From a virus, in the IMG/VR virus record IMGVR_UViG_3300024999_000008, positions 1-64,000 of that record: a stretch of DNA of 64,000 nt. One strand, 5' to 3'. Made by a program: the position numbers and the translations under genes. Below the pieces are notes generated by a model. The model searched no databases. It saw only the letters and a program-made list of their open reading frames with translations, and had not been told where the DNA came from. Positions 48,541-58,794 of this stretch are shown in pieces (position 1 is the first letter of the stretch; every line of letters begins with the position of its first letter).

Positions 48541-50426
48541 CAGTTCCTATTAAGATAACATATACTGGAGATATTTTTACTGGTAAGAATTTTGCCAAGC
48601 AAGCGAGAGTTCAAGTCGGTATGCTGAAAGACGATATGGCTCGACTTGGACTTAAACAAGGCAGGCGATTTGTACCTGTAGCTCCGGGTGTGACCATTGA
48701 GGCTCGATCTGTCTTTGGATTTGATGAAGCAAGGGTTCATGTCACACCTTTAGTTGAAAAGAAGTTTAGTAAACCAGTAACAATCAAAGAGCTTTATGAA
48801 TGGTATTGGTATGCCATAGCAGTTTCTATAGATACTACAGAGACTCTTATATCAGGAGGTGGATTATCAGATATTGATGTTGATCCAATTGGTAACGTAA
48901 TTGTAGTTGGTTATACTAGAACAAGAGATTTTACAGATGCTTCGTCAGAATTATCAAATGAAGCATACGTACAATATTATAATAATGATGGATTGTTTCA
49001 ACGCCGTCGAGTATTGGAAGGTGGATTGTTAAGTGGAGTGAATCGTAATGAGTCAGGAACTGGAGTTGCAATTGACCCGACTGTTCCGACTGAACTTGAT
49101 ACTGATTATGGTGGTGTTTATGTCACAGCAGATATTTATAAGTTGCGAGATGATAATTGCTACGATATGAGTCTGATTAAATATGCTTCAGACGGTGTAA
49201 CAATTAAGTGGAAGAAACGATTTTCTCTTGGCACTACTGGAATTGATGATTTGTTCAGTTGGGGCGTTGATGCTGATGCTGCTGGTAATGCAGTAGTAAT
49301 TGGCAGGCATGATGCCTATGATGAAAGTTATACTTTAATTTATAATGCTGCTTATGTTGCTTCTTTGCAATACGATGGTACACTAGGATGGACTCTACAA
49401 CTTGGTGATTGTTTGCTTGATGAGTTTGGTGATCCGACTGTACAGAATATGGTTAATCCATATGATGTTGCTGTTAAGTCTACAGGAGACATTGTTATAG
49501 GTGGAAGTATTCAAGAGTCTACGACTAGCTCGATTCATCCGATGGGACTATTAACTAAACTTAATAGTAGTGGAGTTGTTCAGTGGCATCGAGTTCTTGA
49601 AGGAAGGTTCTTGCAAGCGAATGGACTTTACGGTTGGTATGGTGTTGGCACCAGCATGAGCGGACTGAGCATCAGAGGATGTGCTATTGACAGCAATGGA
49701 GATATTTACTGTGTTTCAATGGCAAAGATTGAAATTGCTACTGATAGTGGTTGGTGGCATTTTCATTTTTCTAAAGTATCTTCTGCTGGAGCATTGCAAT
49801 GGCAAAGATTTGCAGAAGTGCAATACTATGATGATGCTGATGCGCTTCTTTGTGTTACTCAGTTAGATGTTGCTTTCGATGGAGTGTATATTATTTTCCC
49901 TAGTTTTCCCAATGGAACTGATGGATGGGGTGCATATATAATTAAGTTCCAAAAGTCTGATTCTGTTAATCCATTAGCACCACAAGCAGGAGATGTTCTT
50001 TGGAAAAAACACATGGCCCTTGAACTTACTCAATCACAAGTTGCTGGAAATACAGGAGTCATTCCTAGAGCAATTAGAACTGTAGGTGCCGATATTTATT
50101 TTGCTGGATCAATAATTGCTGATAAGTCTCCACTTACAGCTAAGCTTCCTGGTAGTGGTGGCTTTATTGGTAATCAAATGGGGTTGGTATTTACTAATCC
50201 GACTTTGTCAATTTATGATGATCAAGCAAATATTCCTGTACATCAAGATCCTGGAGAAGGTGAAGGAACACCAGGATATGAGTTTACTTGGCACGATGAT
50301 GTTACTGTTAATACGACTACCGTGACAGCAACTATCTCAACACCAAGTGAAGGAGATTACGATTCACCACTCTGGACGCAAACAAATAAAATTATTAAGA
50401 AAACAATTTATACTCAAGGAGAATGA
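48537..50426 (+). CDS. Beta-propeller tail protein, 629 aa
   Basis: Repeats of the form VDADAAGNAVVIGRH and IDSNGDIYCVSMA, with VDPIGNVIVVGYT, are SBBP/beta-propeller blades (about residues 100-500). The N-terminus GRRFVPVAPGVTIEA may attach it to the tail. It overlaps both neighbours by ATGA or 4 bp. A surface or receptor role is likely. Confidence 0.65.
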   Translation: MTVPIKITYTGDIFTGKNFAKQARVQVGMLKDDMARLGLKQGRRFVPVAPGVTIEARSVFGFDEARVHVTPLVEKKFSKPVTIKELYEWYWYAIAVSIDTTETLISGGGLSDIDVDPIGNVIVVGYTRTRDFTDASSELSNEAYVQYYNNDGLFQRRRVLEGGLLSGVNRNESGTGVAIDPTVPTELDTDYGGVYVTADIYKLRDDNCYDMSLIKYASDGVTIKWKKRFSLGTTGIDDLFSWGVDADAAGNAVVIGRHDAYDESYTLIYNAAYVASLQYDGTLGWTLQLGDCLLDEFGDPTVQNMVNPYDVAVKSTGDIVIGGSIQESTTSSIHPMGLLTKLNSSGVVQWHRVLEGRFLQANGLYGWYGVGTSMSGLSIRGCAIDSNGDIYCVSMAKIEIATDSGWWHFHFSKVSSAGALQWQRFAEVQYYDDADALLCVTQLDVAFDGVYIIFPSFPNGTDGWGAYIIKFQKSDSVNPLAPQAGDVLWKKHMALELTQSQVAGNTGVIPRAIRTVGADIYFAGSIIADKSPLTAKLPGSGGFIGNQMGLVFTNPTLSIYDDQANIPVHQDPGEGEGTPGYEFTWHDDVTVNTTTVTATISTPSEGDYDSPLWTQTNKIIKKTIYTQGE

Positions 50427-50428
50427 TT

Positions 50429-51505
50429 ATGCTTAATGATTTTCAAACAGCAGCTGAAGAAGAGAAGAAAAAAAGAAAGTTGGCTCTTCTTCCTACTACG
50501 GATGAAGCATTTACAGGTGAAGCTTATAATGTTCCTGCACATATAAAAAAGCAAGCACCAATGACTCCTGGTGATCCAATGAATGAATCATTCTATGGTG
50601 GAAGTAATCCGTTAAAAAATATTAACTCTCGTCCTGATAGAATTGGGCAAGGAACTAGAATAGTTGAAAGAAATATGTTACCTTCAGTAAGTATTGAAGG
50701 TCCTAAGATTAATGAAACTTCTAATGCACAAAGAGATGCAGAGTTAGGAGCAATGACTGTAGCAAAAAATGGAAATACAACCACTTATGATATTGGTGGA
50801 AATACTCTTTCATTTGAAGGAGAAAAACCTACTAGAGCATTAAGCAGGCTGGCTGGAACAAATCAAGGACAAATGTCAAACATGGATGTGTCATTTGATT
50901 CTAGTGTATCTCCTGAAGCAAGGAAAAGATTCTTAAAAAATCCTGTTGCTCCGACTGGACAGATGGCACAATATGAAAAGTATATGAACACTCCGCGAGG
51001 GCAGAATTTTGGTGTTACTAAGATTGATAATACTCCTGCACCTCCTATGGGATGGAGAACACGTAAGGATCTTATGATACAAGATTTATCTAATCAGCAA
51101 TCAAGAGAAAATAATTTAGCTAATCTTGAAGAACAAAGACAGCGATTTATTATAGATAAAGATAAAAATCGTATTGATGAGCAAGGAGTTATTGCAGAAA
51201 ATAAGTTACGTGTTATTCAAGGAGAGGTATTGCAGAATCCTCCGATTAAAGAAGCTAGATTAAAGCCTATGATAATTGAGGAATCTGATCCTATTGATCC
51301 TACTGGAAATACTAAAAGACAAAGACTTCTAATGCCAAATGCTGACGAGACTGGATATGTTGATGGATCACCAGAGCAACTTGAGCAACCAAGGGAACTT
51401 CCAGAAAATCATCCTGCACTTGCTTACTTACGAAATAATCCTCAAACAGCCGCTAAGTTTAAAGCAAGATATAAGTATTTACCATCTTGGGCAGAAGGTA
51501 AATAA
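50429..51505 (+). CDS. Hypothetical internal/virion protein, 358 aa
   Basis: A polar, low-complexity protein (MLNDFQTAAEEEKKKRKLAL) with little predicted fold and a C-terminus ending LRNNPQTAAKFKARYKYLPS. AAGGAG lies seven bases before the ATG. It precedes the polyvalent protein, as do other podovirus ejection-protein genes. Role inferred only. Confidence 0.5.
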   Translation: MLNDFQTAAEEEKKKRKLALLPTTDEAFTGEAYNVPAHIKKQAPMTPGDPMNESFYGGSNPLKNINSRPDRIGQGTRIVERNMLPSVSIEGPKINETSNAQRDAELGAMTVAKNGNTTTYDIGGNTLSFEGEKPTRALSRLAGTNQGQMSNMDVSFDSSVSPEARKRFLKNPVAPTGQMAQYEKYMNTPRGQNFGVTKIDNTPAPPMGWRTRKDLMIQDLSNQQSRENNLANLEEQRQRFIIDKDKNRIDEQGVIAENKLRVIQGEVLQNPPIKEARLKPMIIEESDPIDPTGNTKRQRLLMPNADETGYVDGSPEQLEQPRELPENHPALAYLRNNPQTAAKFKARYKYLPSWAEGK

Positions 51506-51541
51506 TTTATATTATTAATATAGTTATAAGGAATATTAAAT

Positions 51542-54500
51542 ATGGATATAAATCCTTACGATCAGTTTGATGATGCAGAAGAAGATCCTTATGCTCAGTT
51601 TGATTCTTTCGATAATCCTGTGCCTGAACGTACTTTAGGTTCTACATTAAAAGACACTGGTATATCTCTTGCTAAAGGTGTTATTGGGGCAGGCCAAGGA
51701 ATTGTAGGCCTTGCTGATATTCCAACTGGTGGTAGAGTTGGTCGTGGACTTGAATCCATTGGGATAAAACCAGAAGAATGGCAGAAAGATCTTTCTGAAG
51801 AATATTCTCCAGCACAACAAGAGGCAAATAAAAAGGTTGATGCGGCAAAAGGCTTTGCTGATACAGCACAAGCAATGTTGGAAAATCCAAGTACTATTGC
51901 TCATGGTATTGTTGAGACATTGCCATCTGTTGCTGCTGGTGGTGTGTTGGGGCGTGGTGCTCTTGCGCTTAGTAGCAAAATATTACCAAAGGCTGTAACT
52001 GCATTAGGCAAAACAGGATCGACTATTGCTGCTGGATCAGTTGGTGAGGGTGCAATATCTGCTGGACAAACTGCAGAGCAAATAAGAAATGCTACGCCTA
52101 ATGATCTTTTGACTGCTGAACAATCTGCACTTGCAGCAGCATCAGGATTAGGAACAGCAGCTTTTGGTCTAGTCGGTGGATCGTTAGCTAAGAAACTTGG
52201 TTTTGCTGATATTGATACAATGATAGTTTCTGGATTAAATCCTGCTAAGAAGGAAGGATTTAAAGGTGTTGTGAAATCTATTATTGGTGGTGGTATAACT
52301 GAGGGTGTATTTGAGGAATTACCACAAACTGTTCAGGAGACAATATTTACTAATGCAGCTCTTGATAAGCCTTTGCTGGATGGAGTTCCTGAAGGAGCTG
52401 CACAAGCTATTATTCTTGGCGGAGTAATGGGAGCTGGGGCAAATTTACTTCCAGGAGTAAATAAGACAGCTGAAAAGACTGAGCAAGAATTAGAACTTGA
52501 CAGAAGAGCAGCAAATATTCTCAATTTGAAAGAGGATGAACTTGGTAAGAGTGTTCAAACTTTAAATGAAAATATTAAGTCGAATCAAGAACTCATTAAT
52601 GATCTTGATAAACTTGAAACAAAAGCAAGAGAAGAAAATGTTGATCCGGCTGAATTAATCAGAAAGACTCTTGAGGAAAATAAAAATAATCAAAGCCTCC
52701 TGGATCGGATTAATTCTGGAATTCAGAAGAAAGAAGAACTTGCTAAGAAAGAGTATGAAGCACTTTCTCCTGAAGAGAAGGAAGTAAAAGAAATTGAAGA
52801 TAAGTTAGCTACTCACAGGTATGAATCTGCAAGCCAACTTAATGAAAGGATTACAAATATTGATAATGAGATTACAACTCTCTCTGATCAATATAATAAA
52901 AAGTTTGATCCGTATTCATTAGATGCTAAAACTTCACCAAGTGCAGAAGAAAGAAAAGTAATTGAAGATAAACTTATTCAATTAAACAAACGGCGTAATG
53001 AGTTACTTGATAAAGAACTGCCTGAAGTTAAGAAGGCTTTTGCTCCATACACTACTAGAGAAGATAGGCAGAAGTATCTTGAAGAACTTTTCGGAACAGT
53101 AAATGTAGGAGAGAAGGTTGGGCTTGAAAAAGATGCTGCTGAATCTGCACAAATTATAGCAAGTGAAATAGTTCCAAAATCTATAGCTGATTATGCAAAT
53201 CAAATAATTGCAAATAAGTCTCAAGAGCAATCAGCTTTAAATGATCAGGTATCTTCAAGAACTCCTGAAGAAGAACATAATCTAAGACAGATTGAAGATT
53301 ATGTAAATTATGTAAAGGCCTATATAAACAACAGTTTTACTCCTGAAGAAAGAAAGGTTATTGAAAATTATTGGCAGGGCGTTAAAAAGGAATTGAATCT
53401 TCGCCAGGAAGAAATGACTCCTGGGACAGAAGCATTTATGAGGAAGAAATTCTTTGAGACACAACTTGCTAATATTGAAGGTAATGTCAAAAGTGATACA
53501 GCAGCTCAAAGTGAAGCAAAACAAAATGTTGTTCCGTCTTTAACTGAACAAAATAAACGACAAGTATGGTTTCAACAAATTGCTAAAGATCTCGGAGATG
53601 TTCAGATAGCAAATAGACAGGCAGTTGAACCTGAGATTCCTAGAAACTTGCCAGGAGGTTTGCCGAGTGGGTTCACTAATGAACGGCAAGTAGGTAGTGT
53701 TACACAGTTTCAAGCAACTGAAAATCAAGATGCCTTAACCAAAGTAAATCTTGAAGATATTAAGAAAGCTTTTCCAAATCAAACAATCACTCAGCATGAA
53801 AATGGTTCAGTATTTGTTCAGTTCAAAAATGGTCAAGGCTTAACAATCAATAGCATTCAGGCTGCTGGACAAGACCTCATTAAGTTAGCAATTGAAACTG
53901 GCCAGATGTCAAAGGATGGAAAGATCCTTGGAATTACAATAGGGAATGAAATTCTTCTAGACCAGAACTTTGCAGACAATAAGACTCTTTGGCATGAGAA
54001 CAAGCATGTCCTTGACAACTTAGGATTGGTTACAGAAGCAGATAATAGTGCTTTGAATAAGGAGTTTAATAAACTTCGTAAAGCAGGTAAGCTTGATTTT
54101 GCCCTGAGTACTCACAAAGACCCGAAGCAAAGGATGGTTGAAAATCGTGCGAACATGTTTGCTCAGATTATGGTCAACAGAGCTGAATACAGAAACACTG
54201 CTTTCGGTAAAGTGATTCAACGAGTAATGGACTTTTTTCAGCAATTGCTAAGTTTTGGCAAGCAGACTGTTTCTGGCCTGGCTCGTGAAGTAGAAAGTGG
54301 AAAGATTTATGAGCGTCAAGTTAATGGACAAACTGTTCAAGTTACTGTTCCTCAGGCTGAAGAAGTAGCAAACAAATGGTACTCAGCACTTGAGAATGCA
54401 GTTGCTGGATTTAACCAGAAGCAAGCAACACCTGATCAATGGAAAGGAATGATTAAGAACTTTCCAGGAATTAAGCAGGATGAACTTGATTGGGTTGGTT

Positions 54501-57500
54501 TATATGATTGGCTTGATAAACAGGAAGGAAAAGTTAGCCAGGCAGAATTGTTGAAGTTTGTTCAGGAGAATAATATTCAGCTTGAAGAAGTTGTTAAAGG
54601 TTGGACTGTAGATAAAGAACGAAGATTAGATGAGCTTGATAATAAGTTACGAGAAACTGGTAATTTATCTGTTGATGAACAAGATGAATATAATAGTTTA
54701 ATTAATGAAGAATCTTTACCAAAAACATCAGGAGTTGCCACAGAACATGAAAATTATCAACTTCCTGGAGGAAAGAATTATAAAGAATTAATATTAACTT
54801 TACCAGCAAGGCAAGATAAAAGTACTTATACTCATGAAGTTCATTGGCCTGGTGTTGTAAATCCTTTAGTTCATATCAGGTTCAATGAACGAGAAGTTAT
54901 TAAAACTCTTAATGATTTACGTGAAGAAGATCGTAGAGCTGTTGCAGCTGGTGAAAAATCTGCTTCTTCGTTTGGGGTAGGAGAATTACAAAAGGTTTTG
55001 TTTATTGAAGAGATTCAAAGTGATTGGCATCAGGCAGGAAGAGAAATAGGTTATAAAGAACTGTTAGATAAACGATTTAAAGAGCTAGATGCAAAAATAT
55101 TATCCGGAGAAAAACTTACTGAAGAAGAAAAGAAATGGTATCAAGATAATGAAATGCTAATGGGTGTTCCCAATGCGCCATTCAAGAACTCCACTCAATG
55201 GTCACTACTTGCCATGAAGCGAATGGTCAGGTATGCTGCTGAGAATGGTTTTGATAAGATTGCATGGACTACTGGGCAGCAACAGTTTGATCGTTACGCT
55301 CAAGGCACTGAAGAAGAAAAGGCTAAAAGACTTCATGGGATGCAAGAATTTTATGATAAAATACTCCCGAATACTTTTAATGCAGAGTTCAATAAGAACA
55401 AGTGGGGTAATGCAAGAGTTGAAACTACATCAATCGAAGTAGATACAAGTGCTTATCATGCAGGAGATAATATATTTTTTGATGCATTATCTATTCCAAT
55501 CACGAACCGCATGAAATCTAAGGCACTCCGTGAAGGTATGCCTATGTTCGAGGTTCGTGAAACCCCAGTGCAGAAGATTAGCGATGAGGAATATCAACAA
55601 CGATATAAAGATAAGAATAATATAGTTCGTAGAATCGGAAAGACTCTTCACATGAGGGCTAGTGAAGTTAAGCAGTTTATAGATAAATTTGGAGGATCAT
55701 CCTATACAAGATTGTTAAATGTAGATAAGCAACTTGCAATGGAGTATAGAAACATAGACATTAAAACAGCCAGAGAAATTACTCATGCCCTTAAAGCAGC
55801 ACATCCATTGCTAGAAAAAATTAAGTTAATGAGTAAAGAAGATCAATTTATTTGGAATGAAGCTACGCAATCAGCAGATAAAATTAAGATTGAAAAGCTA
55901 GCCACTAAATATAATATGATTAATGAATGGCAAGAAGTTAGAAAAGTTTTAGATCAAATACATAAAAATGCTGAAGATGTAGGTTATAAAGTTGGCTATA
56001 TAGAAGAATATTGGCCACGAATAATTAAAGATGTTGCTGGATTTTTACAAGCCACTAAAGATATATCTAACCAACCAGAATTTAGTAATCTTTTAGATAA
56101 GGAAGCTGCAAAGATTGGATTGGATAAAGAAAATTTTATTCGTAACTATCCAGAAAGAGCAGCAGATTTGATTAGTCATAAAATTCTTAATCCTGGTTTT
56201 GGTATTGGAGGCCCTGGTAACATTCAATCAAGAAAGTATGATATTGTTGATAAAGATTTAGCTCAGTTTTACATGGATAGTAATGCAGCATTAATGAGCT
56301 ATATCTATAGCATGACTAAAAAAATAGAAGCTAGAAAATTCTTTGGAAAAGTTCCTCCGAGAATAGCTGGCCTTAAGGCAGATAGGTCACGTAAAGAAGC
56401 AAGAATTAGAGAACTGGAATTGGTTGCTAAAAATGCACGTGATATTAATCCAGCAGAAGCAGCTATAGCTAATAAGACAATAGATGATTTGTCTGGAGAA
56501 ATAATTCAAATCGAACAAATTTTAGATGAATACAAATATCAAGATCGCGATTATACTGAAAATATTGGAGCATATGTAACAGAAAAAATCTTATCAGGAG
56601 AATTAAATCAAGATCATGAACATATGGTTAAGGAGATTCTACATGCTAGATTTAACGAGCATGGAACAACTGGCTTAGTTACTGCCTTTAAGAATGCATC
56701 TTACATTGATGTATTGGGATCGCCATTAGCAGCTGTAACACAGATTGGTGATCATGCTTGGGCGATGTATGTAGCTCAAGTCTGGACACCTAAAGGACTG
56801 GCTAACTATATTAAAAATGCTGCAAAAGCTACAAGTGGACAATTTAAAACTACTAAGAAACTATTTGGTGGATCAGAAATTACAAAAGAAGATCTATACC
56901 TAGATCGAATAGCTCAAGAATTTGCAGATGGAACTACTTTAAGCAATGCAGTCAGTTGGGTTTTTAGAAAAGTTGGTCTTGAAAAAATGGATTCAATCGG
57001 CAAAGAGACATTAATTAACGTAGCTCATGATCGCTATAAACAAATGGCTAGTTCAGATGCAGGAAGGGCAAAATTAATGACACAGCTTAAGCCAATTTTT
57101 GGGCCTTCCTCAGAGTCAGTAATTAATGATTTGCTATCAAACAACCCGAGTGATAATGTAAAGATGTTACTGTATCATAAAGTGTTGGACTTTCATCCGG
57201 TTGCTTTATCTTCAATGCCTACACCATACTTAAATGGTGGAAACGGTAGAGTAGCTTATATGCTCAAGACATATACTATTCAACAGTTTGATGTCTTCCG
57301 TAGAGAAGCTTGGCACAATATGAAGAATGGTTATATGAATGCTCAAGAAAACGGATATAATGAGAGTAATAAAGCACAAATTATTGAAGGTATAACTAAT
57401 ATGATTAAGCTGGCAAGTTTATTAGTACTTGCCAATGCTGGTGCGGATGAGATTAAAGATTGGATGCTGGGGAAAGAAACAAAGTTTAGTGATAATGTAA

Positions 57501-58054
57501 TTGAGAATTTCTTAGTTCTTGGTGGCGCTTCTAGATATATTAGAACTAAAGTTAGTCAAGAAGGTATAGGCAGTGGAATTGCTAGTCAATTAATGCCTCC
57601 ATTTAGATTTTTTAATTCTGCTACTAAGGATGTAGGAGAAACTTATGACAATTATATAGCTGGTGATACAATGAACTTTAATCATGCTAGAATAATTGAA
57701 TCTATACCAGGGATGGGTAAGTTGTATTATTGGCATTGGGGAAGAGGAGCTGACTATAAGAAGAGTGGTAACGAGCAAGAGTTTAGTAAGGTTGGAAAGG
57801 AGGTAACGCTATTCAAGAGACAGCTCGAAAACTCTGAAGATAAGAGAACTTTCTTGAACTCAAACCTGGATGGGTTCAAGCAAATGAAGTTGCATGAAAA
57901 TTTTCAAAGTGCTCTCAACCGGAACCAGGCAGTAATTAATAAGTTGAAAAAGATTGATCAGACAACAAATGTTCGGGAAAGGCTTGGGCAGTTGCAGCAG
58001 CAACGGGAAATGATATTGAAAAGATATTTTGAAGTTACAGATATGGGGCAATAA
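51542..58054 (+). CDS. Giant polyvalent internal protein with zincin motif and LPD-type domain, 2170 aa
   Basis: A multidomain protein probably packaged in the head and ejected with DNA. The N-terminal 300 residues hold Gly/Ala-rich hydrophobic helices (TLPSVAAGGVLGRGALALSS). A long charged helical part runs to about 700. Residues 818-822 are HENKH, an HExxH zincin site, followed by a possible glutamate ligand (QRMVENRANMF). Residues 1157-1163 (EIQSDWH) and about 1222-1245 (LAMKRMVRYAAENGFDKIAW, TTGQQQFDRY) are the hallmark of large polyvalent protein-associated domains. The C-terminal 700 residues are helical with a hydrophobic stretch (MIKLASLLVLANAGADEI). Known such proteins carry anti-defence or entry effectors. 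Confidence 0.8.
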   Translation: MDINPYDQFDDAEEDPYAQFDSFDNPVPERTLGSTLKDTGISLAKGVIGAGQGIVGLADIPTGGRVGRGLESIGIKPEEWQKDLSEEYSPAQQEANKKVDAAKGFADTAQAMLENPSTIAHGIVETLPSVAAGGVLGRGALALSSKILPKAVTALGKTGSTIAAGSVGEGAISAGQTAEQIRNATPNDLLTAEQSALAAASGLGTAAFGLVGGSLAKKLGFADIDTMIVSGLNPAKKEGFKGVVKSIIGGGITEGVFEELPQTVQETIFTNAALDKPLLDGVPEGAAQAIILGGVMGAGANLLPGVNKTAEKTEQELELDRRAANILNLKEDELGKSVQTLNENIKSNQELINDLDKLETKAREENVDPAELIRKTLEENKNNQSLLDRINSGIQKKEELAKKEYEALSPEEKEVKEIEDKLATHRYESASQLNERITNIDNEITTLSDQYNKKFDPYSLDAKTSPSAEERKVIEDKLIQLNKRRNELLDKELPEVKKAFAPYTTREDRQKYLEELFGTVNVGEKVGLEKDAAESAQIIASEIVPKSIADYANQIIANKSQEQSALNDQVSSRTPEEEHNLRQIEDYVNYVKAYINNSFTPEERKVIENYWQGVKKELNLRQEEMTPGTEAFMRKKFFETQLANIEGNVKSDTAAQSEAKQNVVPSLTEQNKRQVWFQQIAKDLGDVQIANRQAVEPEIPRNLPGGLPSGFTNERQVGSVTQFQATENQDALTKVNLEDIKKAFPNQTITQHENGSVFVQFKNGQGLTINSIQAAGQDLIKLAIETGQMSKDGKILGITIGNEILLDQNFADNKTLWHENKHVLDNLGLVTEADNSALNKEFNKLRKAGKLDFALSTHKDPKQRMVENRANMFAQIMVNRAEYRNTAFGKVIQRVMDFFQQLLSFGKQTVSGLAREVESGKIYERQVNGQTVQVTVPQAEEVANKWYSALENAVAGFNQKQATPDQWKGMIKNFPGIKQDELDWVGLYDWLDKQEGKVSQAELLKFVQENNIQLEEVVKGWTVDKERRLDELDNKLRETGNLSVDEQDEYNSLINEESLPKTSGVATEHENYQLPGGKNYKELILTLPARQDKSTYTHEVHWPGVVNPLVHIRFNEREVIKTLNDLREEDRRAVAAGEKSASSFGVGELQKVLFIEEIQSDWHQAGREIGYKELLDKRFKELDAKILSGEKLTEEEKKWYQDNEMLMGVPNAPFKNSTQWSLLAMKRMVRYAAENGFDKIAWTTGQQQFDRYAQGTEEEKAKRLHGMQEFYDKILPNTFNAEFNKNKWGNARVETTSIEVDTSAYHAGDNIFFDALSIPITNRMKSKALREGMPMFEVRETPVQKISDEEYQQRYKDKNNIVRRIGKTLHMRASEVKQFIDKFGGSSYTRLLNVDKQLAMEYRNIDIKTAREITHALKAAHPLLEKIKLMSKEDQFIWNEATQSADKIKIEKLATKYNMINEWQEVRKVLDQIHKNAEDVGYKVGYIEEYWPRIIKDVAGFLQATKDISNQPEFSNLLDKEAAKIGLDKENFIRNYPERAADLISHKILNPGFGIGGPGNIQSRKYDIVDKDLAQFYMDSNAALMSYIYSMTKKIEARKFFGKVPPRIAGLKADRSRKEARIRELELVAKNARDINPAEAAIANKTIDDLSGEIIQIEQILDEYKYQDRDYTENIGAYVTEKILSGELNQDHEHMVKEILHARFNEHGTTGLVTAFKNASYIDVLGSPLAAVTQIGDHAWAMYVAQVWTPKGLANYIKNAAKATSGQFKTTKKLFGGSEITKEDLYLDRIAQEFADGTTLSNAVSWVFRKVGLEKMDSIGKETLINVAHDRYKQMASSDAGRAKLMTQLKPIFGPSSESVINDLLSNNPSDNVKMLLYHKVLDFHPVALSSMPTPYLNGGNGRVAYMLKTYTIQQFDVFRREAWHNMKNGYMNAQENGYNESNKAQIIEGITNMIKLASLLVLANAGADEIKDWMLGKETKFSDNVIENFLVLGGASRYIRTKVSQEGIGSGIASQLMPPFRFFNSATKDVGETYDNYIAGDTMNFNHARIIESIPGMGKLYYWHWGRGADYKKSGNEQEFSKVGKEVTLFKRQLENSEDKRTFLNSNLDGFKQMKLHENFQSALNRNQAVINKLKKIDQTTNVRERLGQLQQQREMILKRYFEVTDMGQ

Positions 58055-58062
58055 AAATGAAG

Positions 58063-58103
58063 AGCCAGAACTTACAAATTAACGTAGGTTCTGGCTTTGT
58101 TTT
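58063..58103 (+). terminator. Terminator of the structural operon
   Basis: AGCCAGAAC (58063-58071) pairs with GTTCTGGCT (58088-58096), followed by TTGTTTT. It lies eight bases after the last structural gene and before the convergent leftward gene, so it may act in both directions. Confidence 0.8.
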
Positions 58104-58593
58104 AACTCTGCAGTAAGTCCCAAATCTGTACAGCCAACGAATATTTATAAGGCTTTAACAGGTGGGGATTTATCATATAGGAAAACTTTTCAGGCGTTAT
58201 AAATGGAGTCTTTAGTTGGCTTAATTCTTCTACAGGAAGTTCAAATGGAATAATCTTTCTAATTAATCCTGCCTTTTGCAATGCTGCCAGCCTTTGATAA
58301 GTTGTGCCCATCTTAGACTTGTCATAACTTTCAAATTGCCTCATCACAGCAATCCCAAGTTCTGGATCAGAGTTTTCTTTGATCTCATTGAATAAAAGTC
58401 CTGTGGCTCTTGGCACAGACAAGATTAGGTCAAAGATATCCATGTATGTTTTCCTTGAATTGTTTCTTCTATATGGTCCGATCATTCCAAACGGAGCATA
58501 GTTTTCCTTAGCTATGGATTGCCTAGTTACTTTGTAGATGGAATTATCGTTTGAATAGAAACTGATTGTTTTTGCTAAGTGATTTTCTTCCAT
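58102..58593 (-). CDS. Winged-helix RepL-like protein, 163 aa
   Basis: The frame from the ATG at 58593 (MEENHLAKTISFYSNDNSIY) has a winged-helix-like end (YQRLAALQKAGLIRKIIPFE, then SYMINPHLLKPYK), as in RepL-type plasmid initiators and phage regulators. TISFYSNDNSIYKVTRQ near the start fits that family. It lies alone between a terminator and thyX with its own promoter and direct repeats at 58654 and 58687. It may be a replication initiator or an autoregulating transcription factor. A longer frame to 58698 would run through the promoter. Confidence 0.6.
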   Translation of the reverse strand: MEENHLAKTISFYSNDNSIYKVTRQSIAKENYAPFGMIGPYRRNNSRKTYMDIFDLILSVPRATGLLFNEIKENSDPELGIAVMRQFESYDKSKMGTTYQRLAALQKAGLIRKIIPFELPVEELSQLKTPFITPEKFSYMINPHLLKPYKYSLAVQIWDLLQS

Positions 58594-58636
58594 AATAAAT
58601 GAGGTGAAAAGGTTTATCGGAACTTCACTATAAGGG

Positions 58637-58665
58637 ATTTTACCATAGTGGTGGAAAAATTTCAA
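58637..58665 (-). promoter_or_regulatory. Promoter overlapping direct repeats (leftward)
   Basis: TTGAAA (58660-58665) and TAAAAT (58637-58642) are 17 bp apart on the leftward strand. The -35 box lies in the first copy of a 17-bp direct repeat, AAAGGTTGAAATTTTTC on this strand (58654-58670; second copy 58687-58703, 33 bp away). The arrangement suggests autoregulation of the RepL-like gene. Confidence 0.65.
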
Positions 58666-58794
58666 CCTTTTTTGGTGCCTTTGGTCGAAAAATTTCAACC
58701 TTTAAAATCCCGATAACCCTTTGAAAACACTACAAAAAACACGAGTTAGCCTACCCAAATAAACGCATACTAGTATATAAAGGCCACCCGCTTT

